Of a stretch of 64,000 nt of DNA, positions 20,313-28,064 are shown piece after piece (positions within the stretch are counted from its first letter, which is position 1; each line of letters starts with the position of its first letter). The stretch comes from Marinobacter lipolyticus (GTDB taxonomy: Bacteria > Pseudomonadota > Gammaproteobacteria > Pseudomonadales > Oleiphilaceae): contig NZ_QTKT01000002.1 of NCBI RefSeq assembly GCF_018424605.1, positions 310,001-374,000 of the forward strand. The letters run 5' to 3'. Made by a program: the position numbers and the translations under genes. The notes under the pieces were generated by a model. That model was given only the letters and a program-made list of their open reading frames with translations. It ran no database searches and was not told where the DNA came from.

Positions 20313-21176
20313 GTGTATCGAGTCAAACAGCTTGACGTCAGCGTGGATCTGGCGGGCTTCAGCCGCTGGCTGCGGGAACAGAATGTGGGGCACCGGATTA
20401 CCGAAGAAGGTGGGTTCCAGGTGTTGTGGCTGGAAAATCCCGATCACGCCGGGCCTGTGCTGGAGGCGCTGGAGCGCTTCCTTACCGAGCCTGACGTGCA
20501 GCAAGCGGTGAATACCACCAGCCGGTCACCGGTGTTCGTGGGCGGGCGCTGGCAACCCTCGCCCCGCCACGCGCCCTTGGTGCTCGCCATCATCCTGCTG
20601 GCGGCGCTGGTGGCCTGGGTGACCGGTATGGGCACGAATCAGGCCTCCACTGTGATGATGATGGTGGACCCACAGAACTTTACCTGGAATACCCTGTCAG
20701 CCAGAGTGGAAGCCCTGCGTGACACGCTGGCGGCTGGCCAGGTCTGGCGTCTGATCACACCGGATTTCCTGCATTTCAGCTGGACCCATATCATTTTTAA
20801 CTCGGTCATGCTCTGGTTTCTGGGTAGCCAGGTCGAATGGTTTGACGGCAAGCCGCGACTGGTCGGGCTGTTTCTGTTTACCAGTCTGGTGTCCAATGGC
20901 TTGCAGTATTTTGTCTCCGGGCCCTTGTTCGGCGGTCTGTCGGGAGTAGTGTACGGTATCCTCGGCTATTGCTGGCTGAGCCAGCGGCGAGTGCCGAGAT
21001 TTCAGTTTCCGCCGGCGCTGGTGACGTTCGCGGTGGTCTGGATGGTGATCGGCTTTACCCCGCTGCCGGAGATGCTCGGGCTCGGCCGGATGGCCAATGA
21101 GGCGCACCTGGGCGGTTTTATCGCCGGGCTGGCGCTGGCGGTGGCGCTCCCGGCCCGCCGGGTGGAGCGATCGTAG
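20313..21176 (+). CDS. glpG: Rhomboid intramembrane serine protease GlpG
   Basis: A 287-residue membrane protease. A cytoplasmic N-terminal domain (about residues 1-85) precedes six hydrophobic segments. The catalytic dyad is visible as Ser210 in GGLSGVVYG and His265 in EAHLGGFIAG; the HIIFNS element is the oxyanion-supporting motif. Rhomboids cleave transmembrane substrates within the bilayer. The GTG start at 20313 lies three bases after the preceding stop and behind GCGAGG, so the gene is coupled to the phosphoesterase. Confidence 0.92.
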   Translation: MYRVKQLDVSVDLAGFSRWLREQNVGHRITEEGGFQVLWLENPDHAGPVLEALERFLTEPDVQQAVNTTSRSPVFVGGRWQPSPRHAPLVLAIILLAALVAWVTGMGTNQASTVMMMVDPQNFTWNTLSARVEALRDTLAAGQVWRLITPDFLHFSWTHIIFNSVMLWFLGSQVEWFDGKPRLVGLFLFTSLVSNGLQYFVSGPLFGGLSGVVYGILGYCWLSQRRVPRFQFPPALVTFAVVWMVIGFTPLPEMLGLGRMANEAHLGGFIAGLALAVALPARRVERS

Positions 21177-21180
21177 CGGC

Positions 21181-21207
21181 AAAAAAAAACCCCGCCAAAC
21201 GGCGGGG
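21181..21207 (-). terminator. Rho-independent terminator of the candidate small RNA
   Basis: CCCCGCC (21190-21196) and GGCGGGG (21201-21207) form a 7-bp all-G/C stem with a 4-nt loop. Nine consecutive A on the plus strand (21181-21189) give a perfect U tract only for minus-strand transcription. Plus-strand glpG transcripts would have no U tract here. Confidence 0.85.
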
Positions 21208-21270
21208 CATTAAAAGAGCTTATAGCTCCTGATGAGAGAGACCAAATGAATACGACCTTCGTCATTTGGT
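21182..21270 (-). ncRNA. Candidate Fur-repressed small regulatory RNA, about 90 nt
   Basis: Read on the minus strand, a consensus promoter (TTGACA 21306-21301, 18-bp spacer, TATCAT 21282-21277) predicts a start near 21270. The RNA would begin with ACCAAAUGA pairing with UCAUUUGGU (21262-21270 with 21241-21249). Next come a CU-rich linker (21231-21240), a second hairpin (GAGCU/AGCUC, 21216-21228), then a CCCCGCC/GGCGGGG terminator and nine U. There is no credible ORF and no minus-strand gene downstream. A Fur box overlaps the promoter. The structure fits RyhB/PrrF-type iron-sparing RNAs, but no homology to them was recognised. Confidence 0.65.
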
Positions 21271-21275
21271 GAGTG

Positions 21276-21294
21276 AATGATAATCGTTATCATT
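21276..21294. promoter_or_regulatory. Fur box
   Basis: AATGATAATCGTTATCATT has 8-bp perfect inverted arms (AATGATAA/TTATCATT). Its core TGATAATCGTTATCA agrees with the Fur 7-1-7 consensus at nearly every position. It overlaps the spacer and -10 element of the minus-strand promoter and lies 56 bp before the YeaC-like start codon on the plus strand. Confidence 0.88.
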
Positions 21295-21306
21295 TTTATC
21301 TGTCAA
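21277..21306 (-). promoter_or_regulatory. Sigma-70 promoter of the candidate small RNA
   Basis: On the minus strand, exact TTGACA (21306-21301) and TATCAT (21282-21277) are separated by 18 bp. The Fur box covers the -10 element and about two-thirds of the spacer, so iron-loaded Fur should block RNA polymerase. Confidence 0.75.
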
Positions 21307-21349
21307 CCCTTTGCAGGTGATTTTTCGCGACTATGCGCAGGAGACCACG

Positions 21350-21637
21350 ATGACGTACGAAGAGCTGATCGAGCGGTTGGATCCCACGGTGTATGCCAAC
21401 CTGCGGCGGTCCATTGAGCTGGGAAAATGGCCCGACGGCCGCCGCCTGTCGCCAGAGCAGCGGGAGATCTGCCTGGAGGCGGTGATTTATTACGAGAATC
21501 GGCACAACATTCCCGAAACAGAACGGGTAGGCTACCTGGATCGCGGCAGTAAGGCCGGCACCGCCTGCGACCCGTCGGTTAAGCAGTCCGCCGGGCAGAA
21601 CGTCGACCCCTCCCAGTTTGTCGAGGTCAAGTCTTGA
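21350..21637 (+). CDS. yeaC: DUF1315 family protein (YeaC-like)
   Basis: A 95-residue protein, MTYEELIERLDPTVYANLRR..., with the family core KWPDGRRLSPEQREICLEAVIYYE. Soluble, with no signal peptide, function unknown. The ATG at 21350 follows CAGGAGA; an in-frame start at 21311 lies too close to the Fur box to be likely. The Fur box is 56 bp upstream, so iron control of this gene as well as the small RNA is possible. Its end overlaps the start of the DUF2797 gene. Confidence 0.85.
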   Translation: MTYEELIERLDPTVYANLRRSIELGKWPDGRRLSPEQREICLEAVIYYENRHNIPETERVGYLDRGSKAGTACDPSVKQSAGQNVDPSQFVEVKS

Positions 21638-22476
21638 GCTCACTGGTTGATGTCAGTGGCCGGCTGCGCAAGATGCCAGCGGAAGCCGGCACGCCGGTTG
21701 AATATGTGATTCGCGTCGGTGATACCCGCATACCGCTCAATGATATGATCGGTCATCCGATACAGATTGATTACGACGGGGTTATCCGCTGTATTCACTG
21801 CGACCGGACGACCAAGAAAAGTTTCAGTCAGGGCTACTGCTATCCGTGCTTCCGAAAACTGGCGGCGTGTGACAGTTGCATCATGAGCCCGGAGAAATGC
21901 CATTACCATGAGGGTACCTGCCGCGAACCGGAGTGGGGGGAAACCCACTGCATGGTCGAGCATGTGGTCTATCTGGCCAATTCGTCGGGGCTGAAAGTGG
22001 GTATTACCCGCGGCTCCCAGGTGCCAACCCGCTGGATTGATCAGGGCGCAGTCGAGGCGATTCCGATGATGCGGGTGTCCACCCGACAGCTGGCCGGATT
22101 CGTCGAAGTTGCCTGCAAACAGCACGTGTCGGATCGCACCAACTGGCGGGCGATGCTGAAGGGCGATGTGCCGGCGATGGATCTGGTGGCCGAGCGTGAG
22201 CGCCTGCTGGTGCTGATCGCCGACGATCTGGCGGAACTGCGGGCGGCCCACGGGGCGGATGCCCTTCGGGTCGTTGACGAGCAGGGCCTTGGGCTCAGTT
22301 ACCCGGTGCAGGTCTGGCCGCAAAAGGTCAAAACCCATAATCTGGACAAGTCGCCCTCGGCGGAGGGCGTGCTCGAGGGAATTAAGGGGCAGTATCTTAT
22401 GCTCGATACCGGGGTGATCAATATCCGGAAGTACACCGGGTATGATGTCCGCTTCCGGGTCTTCCCCAAACCCTGA
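21634..22476 (+). CDS. DUF2797 family protein with Cys-rich zinc-finger-like N-terminus
   Basis: A 280-residue soluble protein of unknown function. Residues 45-110 hold several cysteine pairs (CIHCDRTTKKSF, CYPCFRKLAACDSC, CHYHEGTC), consistent with zinc binding. The region YLANSSGLKVGITRGSQVPTRWIDQGA resembles a GIY-YIG-like fold segment, a weak similarity only. The TTG start at 21634 overlaps the preceding stop (TTGA) behind TCGAGG, indicating translational coupling with the YeaC-like gene. The YeaC-DUF2797-PepN order is shared with Pseudomonas. Confidence 0.8.
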   Translation: MSSLVDVSGRLRKMPAEAGTPVEYVIRVGDTRIPLNDMIGHPIQIDYDGVIRCIHCDRTTKKSFSQGYCYPCFRKLAACDSCIMSPEKCHYHEGTCREPEWGETHCMVEHVVYLANSSGLKVGITRGSQVPTRWIDQGAVEAIPMMRVSTRQLAGFVEVACKQHVSDRTNWRAMLKGDVPAMDLVAERERLLVLIADDLAELRAAHGADALRVVDEQGLGLSYPVQVWPQKVKTHNLDKSPSAEGVLEGIKGQYLMLDTGVINIRKYTGYDVRFRVFPKP

Positions 22477-22549
22477 GGCCCTCCCTGACAGACAGGGGGT
22501 GAGCACCGTTCATCCGTGCCGCCTTACAACGAATTTCTGGAGACAACTC

Positions 22550-25189
22550 ATGCGCACCAGCCAGCCACAGACCATTTATCTCAAAGACTACCGTGTTCCC
22601 GCGTTTCTGGTCGATCACGTGGACCTGCGGTTCGAGTTGTTTGAAGACGGTGCGCGCGTCCACAGTGTGTTGTCGATGCGGCGCAATCCGGATTCGGCTG
22701 ACCGGCAGGGTGCCCTGGAACTGGATGGCGACAGTCTGAAGCTGGAGGCGGTGTCGCTGGACGGCGCCGATCTGCGCGGTGGGCAATACCAGGATCTTGG
22801 CGATCGGCTGGTTGTGGCCGAAGTGCCCGACAGCTTTGAGCTGAAGGTGGTGACCTGGATTGAGCCGCAGAACAACACCCGCCTCGAGGGGTTGTACAAG
22901 TCCTCCGGCATGTTCTGCACCCAGTGCGAGGCGGAGGGCTTCCGTTGCATTACCTTCTTCCCGGACCGGCCGGACGTTATGGCCCGTTTCCGCACCCGGG
23001 TGGAGGCAGATAAAGCCGCCTATCCGATCCTGCTGTCCAACGGCAACGATGTCGAGCGCGGCGACCTGGCTGATGGCCGGCATTTCGTAACCTGGGAGGA
23101 TCCGTTCCCGAAACCCTGTTACCTGTTCGCGCTGGTGGCCGGCGATCTTGTGGAAAAGCGGGATAGCTTCACGACCGTGTCCGGCCGTGAGATTGACCTG
23201 CGCATGTACGTCGAGCCGCGCAACGCTGAAAAATGCGACTACGCCCTGGATTCTCTCAAGCGTTCGATGCGCTGGGATGAAGAGGTCTATGGCCGCGAAT
23301 ACGATCTGGATATCTTCATGATCGTTGCCGTGGATGACTTCAACATGGGGGCCATGGAGAACAAGGGGCTGAACATTTTCAACTCCTCGTGCGTGCTGGC
23401 GAGCCAGGATACCGCCACCGATCTTGCCTTCCAGCGTATCGAGGCGATCGTCGCCCACGAGTATTTCCACAACTGGTCCGGTAACCGGGTGACCTGCCGC
23501 GACTGGTTCCAGCTGAGCCTGAAGGAAGGGTTCACCGTGTTCCGGGACGCCCAGTTCTCCTCGGACATGGGGTCGCCCACGGTCAAGCGCATTGAGGACG
23601 TCACCCTCTTGCGGACCGCGCAGTTTGCGGAAGACGGAGGCCCCATGGCGCATCCGGTACGCCCGGCCTCTTACATGGAAATTTCCAACTTCTACACCCT
23701 GACGATCTACGAGAAAGGGGAAGAAGTGGTGCGAATGATCCACACCCTGCTGGGGCCGGATCTGTTCCGCCAGGGCTGCGACCTGTATTTCGAACGGCAC
23801 GACGGTCAGGCGGTTACCACGGATGATTTTGTCACCGCGATGGAAGACGCCAGCGGCCGTGACCTCTCCCAGTTCAGGCTCTGGTATGAACAGGCAGGTA
23901 CTCCGGTGCTCAGTGTGAGTGACCATTACGATGACCAGGCCGGTACCTACCGTCTGACCATTGAGCAGAGCATCCCGGATACGCCCGGGCAGCGTGACAA
24001 GAAGCCGCAGCATATCCCGTTTGCCATCGGCTTGCTCGACAGCCGTGGTCAGGATCTGCCGCTGACATTGGCCGGTGAGAACGGGGCTCCCACCGAGCGG
24101 GTGCTGGAATTGACCGAAGCCAGTCACACCTTCGAATTCAGCGGACTTGCGGAGCGCCCGGTGCCTTCACTGTTGCGGGACTTCTCTGCGCCGGTGCGAG
24201 TCGTGTATCCGTGGACTCGTGAGCAGTTATTGTTCCTGATGAACCACGATGCCGATGGCTTTAACCGCTGGGATGCCGGGCAGCGGTTGGCCATCGATGT
24301 GATTCAGTCGCTCGTGGGTGCCGGTGAGGAGGTGGGTATTGAGCCTCGTCTGGTGTCTGCCTATCGTCAGCTGTTGTCGGATCAGTCGCTGGATCAGGCC
24401 CTGGTGGCCAAAATGATGCAGCTGCCTTCAGAGGCCTATCTGATTGAGCTGGCAGACAGCCCCGATGTACCGGCTATCCATAAGGCGCGCGAGCGGGTGC
24501 TCGCCCATCTGGCGGGCGAACTGCGCGAGGAATTGCTGAGCTGTTATCAGCGTCATGCCGCGGATGGCTCTTACGGCCTGTCACCGGCGGAGGTTGCCGG
24601 CCGCAGTCTGCGCAATACAGCGCTTGCCTGGCTCCTGCATATCAATGACGAGCAGGGCCGTGATCTTGCGGTGACGCAGTTCCGCGAGGCGGATAATATG
24701 ACCGACCGGCTCGGAGCGCTGCGCGCGCTGGTGAACTCCGGATTCGTGCGCGATCGTGAGCAGGCGCTGGAGAGCTTCTATCAGCGGTTTTCCTCCGACC
24801 CGCAGGTGGTCGAGCAATGGTTCTCGGTGCAGGCTTCAAGCCCTGCCACCGGTAGCCTGGAGCAGATTCGGGCGTTGATGGACCACGACGCCTTCGACTG
24901 GAAGAATCCCAACAAGATTCGCTCGGTCATTGGCGTGTTCGCCGGTCAGAACCTGGCGGCTTTTCACGCCGCGGACGGGTCCGGTTATCGCTTCCTGGCG
25001 GAGCAGGTTTCCCGCCTGGATGACAGCAACCCGCAGATTGCTGCCCGGCTTGTTACGCCGTTAACCCGCTGGAAGAAATTCGCGACGGTCCACGGCGACC
25101 CGATGAAGAAAGCCCTGGAGCAGATTCGGGACAAGAAAGGCCTGTCGCGGGACGTCTACGAGGTTGTTCACAAGAGCCTGGCGGGCTGA
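22550..25189 (+). CDS. pepN: Aminopeptidase N
   Basis: An 879-residue cytoplasmic M1-family zinc metallopeptidase that removes N-terminal residues from peptides. The exopeptidase motif GAMEN is at residues 267-271. The zinc site HEYFH is at 303-307 (His303, Glu304 and His307), with the third zinc ligand Glu further downstream (SLKEGFTVFRD). The C-terminal DUF3458 and helical domains are full length. ATG 22550 follows CTGGAGA; an earlier in-frame ATG would overlap the DUF2797 gene and adds unrelated sequence. Confidence 0.97.
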   Translation: MRTSQPQTIYLKDYRVPAFLVDHVDLRFELFEDGARVHSVLSMRRNPDSADRQGALELDGDSLKLEAVSLDGADLRGGQYQDLGDRLVVAEVPDSFELKVVTWIEPQNNTRLEGLYKSSGMFCTQCEAEGFRCITFFPDRPDVMARFRTRVEADKAAYPILLSNGNDVERGDLADGRHFVTWEDPFPKPCYLFALVAGDLVEKRDSFTTVSGREIDLRMYVEPRNAEKCDYALDSLKRSMRWDEEVYGREYDLDIFMIVAVDDFNMGAMENKGLNIFNSSCVLASQDTATDLAFQRIEAIVAHEYFHNWSGNRVTCRDWFQLSLKEGFTVFRDAQFSSDMGSPTVKRIEDVTLLRTAQFAEDGGPMAHPVRPASYMEISNFYTLTIYEKGEEVVRMIHTLLGPDLFRQGCDLYFERHDGQAVTTDDFVTAMEDASGRDLSQFRLWYEQAGTPVLSVSDHYDDQAGTYRLTIEQSIPDTPGQRDKKPQHIPFAIGLLDSRGQDLPLTLAGENGAPTERVLELTEASHTFEFSGLAERPVPSLLRDFSAPVRVVYPWTREQLLFLMNHDADGFNRWDAGQRLAIDVIQSLVGAGEEVGIEPRLVSAYRQLLSDQSLDQALVAKMMQLPSEAYLIELADSPDVPAIHKARERVLAHLAGELREELLSCYQRHAADGSYGLSPAEVAGRSLRNTALAWLLHINDEQGRDLAVTQFREADNMTDRLGALRALVNSGFVRDREQALESFYQRFSSDPQVVEQWFSVQASSPATGSLEQIRALMDHDAFDWKNPNKIRSVIGVFAGQNLAAFHAADGSGYRFLAEQVSRLDDSNPQIAARLVTPLTRWKKFATVHGDPMKKALEQIRDKKGLSRDVYEVVHKSLAG

Positions 25190-25331
25190 CAGACACGTTC
25201 AGATACAAAATCGCACTTTCGGTCGATAGACAATATCGGCCATTCGGCTAACCTGTGGCTTAGTCGGTAAACCATGAAACGACAATAAAAAAGCCCTCCA
25301 AAGGGCCTCCAGACGGAATTAAGGTTTCATA

Positions 25332-26720
25332 ATGAGATACAACAAGAACTTCATTCTGGGCAGTTTGTTTGCATTTTCTGTGGCGTCAGCGCCCGCCATG
25401 GCGGCGGTGTCCTCCAGCGAAGCCGCGCGACTGGGGCAGGATCTGACCCCTTTCGGCTCCGTTAAAGCGGGTAATGACGCGGGAACCATTCCGGCCTGGG
25501 ACGGCGGTCTGACAACCCCGCCGGCGGGGTATGAGGGCAGTGGCCAGCACCACATCAATCCGTTCCCGGACGATGAAGTTCTGTTTACCATCAGCGCCTC
25601 CAACATGGAGCAGTACAGCGAGTACCTCACCGATGGTGTGAAGGCGATGATGGAAACCTATCCCACCACCTTCCGTATTCCTGTTTATAAGACCCGTCGT
25701 ACCCACGCGGTGCCGGACTGGGTCGCGGAGAATACCCGCGAAAACGCGGTGAGCGCCGAGATCGTTGGCCAGGGCGAGGGCCTTGACGGGGCCTTCGGCG
25801 GCTATCCGTTCCCGATCCTGCACGGTAACAACGAAGAGAAGGCGTGGCAGGTGATCTGGAACCATCTCACCCGCTGGCGTGGTGTGAGTGTGACCCGTCG
25901 CTCCAGTGAAGTGGCGGTTCAGACCAACGGTGACTATTCGCTGGTCACCTCGCAACAGGAAGCGTTCTTCAACTTCTACAACCCGGAAGGTGGTGAGAGC
26001 GAACTGGATAACGTCATTTTCTACTACCTGTCGTTTACCCAGTCTCCGCCCCGTCTCGCCGGTGGCGCGATCCTGATCCACGAAACCCTCAACCAGATCA
26101 TCAACCCGCGTAACGGCTGGGGCTACAACGCCGGTCAGCGCCGGGTGCGCCGGGCGCCGAACCTCGGTTACGATTCGCCCATTGCGGCAGCGGAAAACCT
26201 GCGTACCGCCGACGATACTGATATCTTCAACGGGGCGCTGGATCGCTACAACTGGAACTATGAGGGTATGCGGGAGATCTACATCCCGTACAACAACTAC
26301 CGGATCGGCGAAAAAGGCACCCCTTACTCCGAAATTCTCGGTATTTCCCATATCAACCCGGATCTGACCCGTTGGGAGCTGCATCGGGTGCACGTGGTGG
26401 AAGCAACCCTGAAGGACGGTGAGCGCCATATTTATGGTAAGCGCCGCTTCTATGTGGATGCCGACAGCTGGAACACGGTGCTGCTTGATCAGTACGACGG
26501 CCGTGGCGAGCTGTGGCGCGTTACCATGGGGCTGCCAAAGAACTATTATGAACTGCCGGGCGTGTGGACGGTGCTTGATGTCTATCACGACCTGCAGGCG
26601 CGCCGTTATCACGTACTGGGTCTGGACACTGAAGAGCAGAACACCAGAACCTTTACCAACGACGTACCCAACAAGCGCTACTTCTCGCCGGCCTCCCTGC
26701 GCCGTCGGAGTGTCCGCTAA
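25332..26720 (+). CDS. DUF1329 periplasmic protein (LolA-fold relative) of an RND-export module
   Basis: A 462-residue protein with a signal peptide (MRYNKNFILG..., cleavage probably after APAMA). The mature part matches DUF1329 (LGQDLTPFGSVKAGND, IPAWDGG, RNGWGYNAGQRRVRRAPNLGYDSP, INPDLTRWELHRVHVVEA). DUF1329 proteins are predicted to fold like lipoprotein carriers and commonly occur next to RND/MMPL exporters and YCF48 proteins, as here. The likely role is periplasmic handling of a lipid-like substrate; that is inference. A perfect hairpin separates it from the next gene, which may set relative expression. Confidence 0.85.
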   Translation: MRYNKNFILGSLFAFSVASAPAMAAVSSSEAARLGQDLTPFGSVKAGNDAGTIPAWDGGLTTPPAGYEGSGQHHINPFPDDEVLFTISASNMEQYSEYLTDGVKAMMETYPTTFRIPVYKTRRTHAVPDWVAENTRENAVSAEIVGQGEGLDGAFGGYPFPILHGNNEEKAWQVIWNHLTRWRGVSVTRRSSEVAVQTNGDYSLVTSQQEAFFNFYNPEGGESELDNVIFYYLSFTQSPPRLAGGAILIHETLNQIINPRNGWGYNAGQRRVRRAPNLGYDSPIAAAENLRTADDTDIFNGALDRYNWNYEGMREIYIPYNNYRIGEKGTPYSEILGISHINPDLTRWELHRVHVVEATLKDGERHIYGKRRFYVDADSWNTVLLDQYDGRGELWRVTMGLPKNYYELPGVWTVLDVYHDLQARRYHVLGLDTEEQNTRTFTNDVPNKRYFSPASLRRRSVR

Positions 26721-26770
26721 AGCACCGTTGCTTTACGGATAACGTCCTCGCCCAGAGGAAGTGGCGAACC

Positions 26771-26804
26771 AACATACCGGTAACCGAGAGGTTACCGGTA
26801 TGTT
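26771..26804 (+). other. 15-bp perfect stem-loop with GAGA tetraloop between the DUF1329 and YCF48 genes
   Basis: Arms 26771-26785 and 26790-26804 are fully complementary and capped by GAGA, a stable GNRA tetraloop. Only TTTA follows, so termination would be weak. It may act as a partial terminator or protect the upstream mRNA. Confidence 0.7.
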
Positions 26805-26869
26805 TATGAAACTGGCCGGTTTTCCGGCACCACAGAGACACAGTTCCAAACAACATATAGGCAATCTGA

Positions 26870-28018
26870 ATGGCTACAAGGTTGATGTGCAAGACTGTGG
26901 GTGCGGCTTGTCTTGGAGTATCCATGGCACTGTCCGCCCCTTCGGTGTTTGCGCTTGCAGATATCATCGAAACTCCTTCCCGGCCGACGCAACTGGCGCC
27001 GCAGTCACTGCTGAACGATGTGACCCGCGCCGGTGACCGGATTGTGGCAACCGGCGAGCGTGGACACATCATCTATTCCGAGGATGACGGGCAAACCTGG
27101 ACACAGGCAGAGGTGCCTGTGTCAGTCACCATGACCGGTATCGACTTCGGCACCGATCAGCATGGCTGGGCGGTCGGGCATAGCGGTGTGGTTCTGCATT
27201 CCTCGGATGCCGGGGAAAGCTGGGAGCTGCAACTGACCGGTGTTCAGGCGGCCGAACTTGCCATTGAAAGCAAGCAGGAACAGATTGCCGAAATGGAAGA
27301 GCGGATCGAGGAAGCGCCGGAAGAAGAGAAGGGCGACCTCGAGTGGGCGCTGGATGATCTGTTCTTTGCCGTCGAGAACATGCAGGCGGATCTGGAAATC
27401 GGGCCGGTCAACCCGCTGCTTGACGTCTGGTTCGAGAACGAAAGCCATGGCCTGGTAGTGGGCGCCTACGGCATGGTGCTGCGCACCACGGACGGCGGTG
27501 ATAGCTGGAAGGACATGTCTGTCGAATTCGACAACCCGCAGAACTTCCACCTCAACGGCATTACCCGCATTACCGGCGGTGCGCTGGTGATTGTGGGCGA
27601 GGCGGGTCAGATCTACGTTTCCATCGACGGCGGTGAGAGCTGGGAGCGCCGTGAGAGCCCCTACGCCGGTTCTCTGTTCGGCGTTATCGGCACCGGTCAG
27701 GTCAACGAAATCATTGCCTTCGGACTGCGTGGCAACATGATGATGTCGACGGACCTGGGCCGGTCCTGGAATATGATTCCCAACGAAGGCGGTGCAACGC
27801 TGATGAGCGGAACGGTTGCCGATGACGGTCGGATTACTCTGGTGGGTAACGGCGGCGCCGTGCTGCTGAGCACCAACGGCGGCGAATCCTTCCGGCCGTA
27901 TTTCCGCAATGATCGCGAAGGCGTAATGGGTGTGGTCCCGGTTTCCGGTACCGACCTGCTTCTGGTCGGCGAAGGTGGCGTCAAGCGCACCGATGCCCGT
28001 GGCAAGAACCTTCAATAA
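26870..28018 (+). CDS. Secreted YCF48/BNR-type beta-propeller protein of the RND-export module
   Basis: A 382-residue protein with a signal peptide (cleavage near PSVFA). At least five Asp-box-like repeats are visible (SEDDGQTWTQ, SSDAGESWEL, TTDGGDSWKD, SIDGGESWER, STDLGRSWNM), typical of YCF48 propellers. A Glu-rich helical insertion (about residues 130-175) interrupts the propeller after the second repeat. It sits between the DUF1329 and RND genes. YCF48 relatives help assemble protein complexes; here it probably supports the exporter. Confidence 0.83.
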   Translation: MATRLMCKTVGAACLGVSMALSAPSVFALADIIETPSRPTQLAPQSLLNDVTRAGDRIVATGERGHIIYSEDDGQTWTQAEVPVSVTMTGIDFGTDQHGWAVGHSGVVLHSSDAGESWELQLTGVQAAELAIESKQEQIAEMEERIEEAPEEEKGDLEWALDDLFFAVENMQADLEIGPVNPLLDVWFENESHGLVVGAYGMVLRTTDGGDSWKDMSVEFDNPQNFHLNGITRITGGALVIVGEAGQIYVSIDGGESWERRESPYAGSLFGVIGTGQVNEIIAFGLRGNMMMSTDLGRSWNMIPNEGGATLMSGTVADDGRITLVGNGGAVLLSTNGGESFRPYFRNDREGVMGVVPVSGTDLLLVGEGGVKRTDARGKNLQ

Positions 28019-28064
28019 CGCCCTGATGCGGCAACAACAGAACGGATAATAGAGGGGCTTTTGA

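Noticed and set aside
25287-25306. Hairpin GCCCT/AGGGC after pepN as a terminator.
   Set aside because: Short stem with its A run on the wrong side for plus-strand termination, and no minus-strand gene to terminate.
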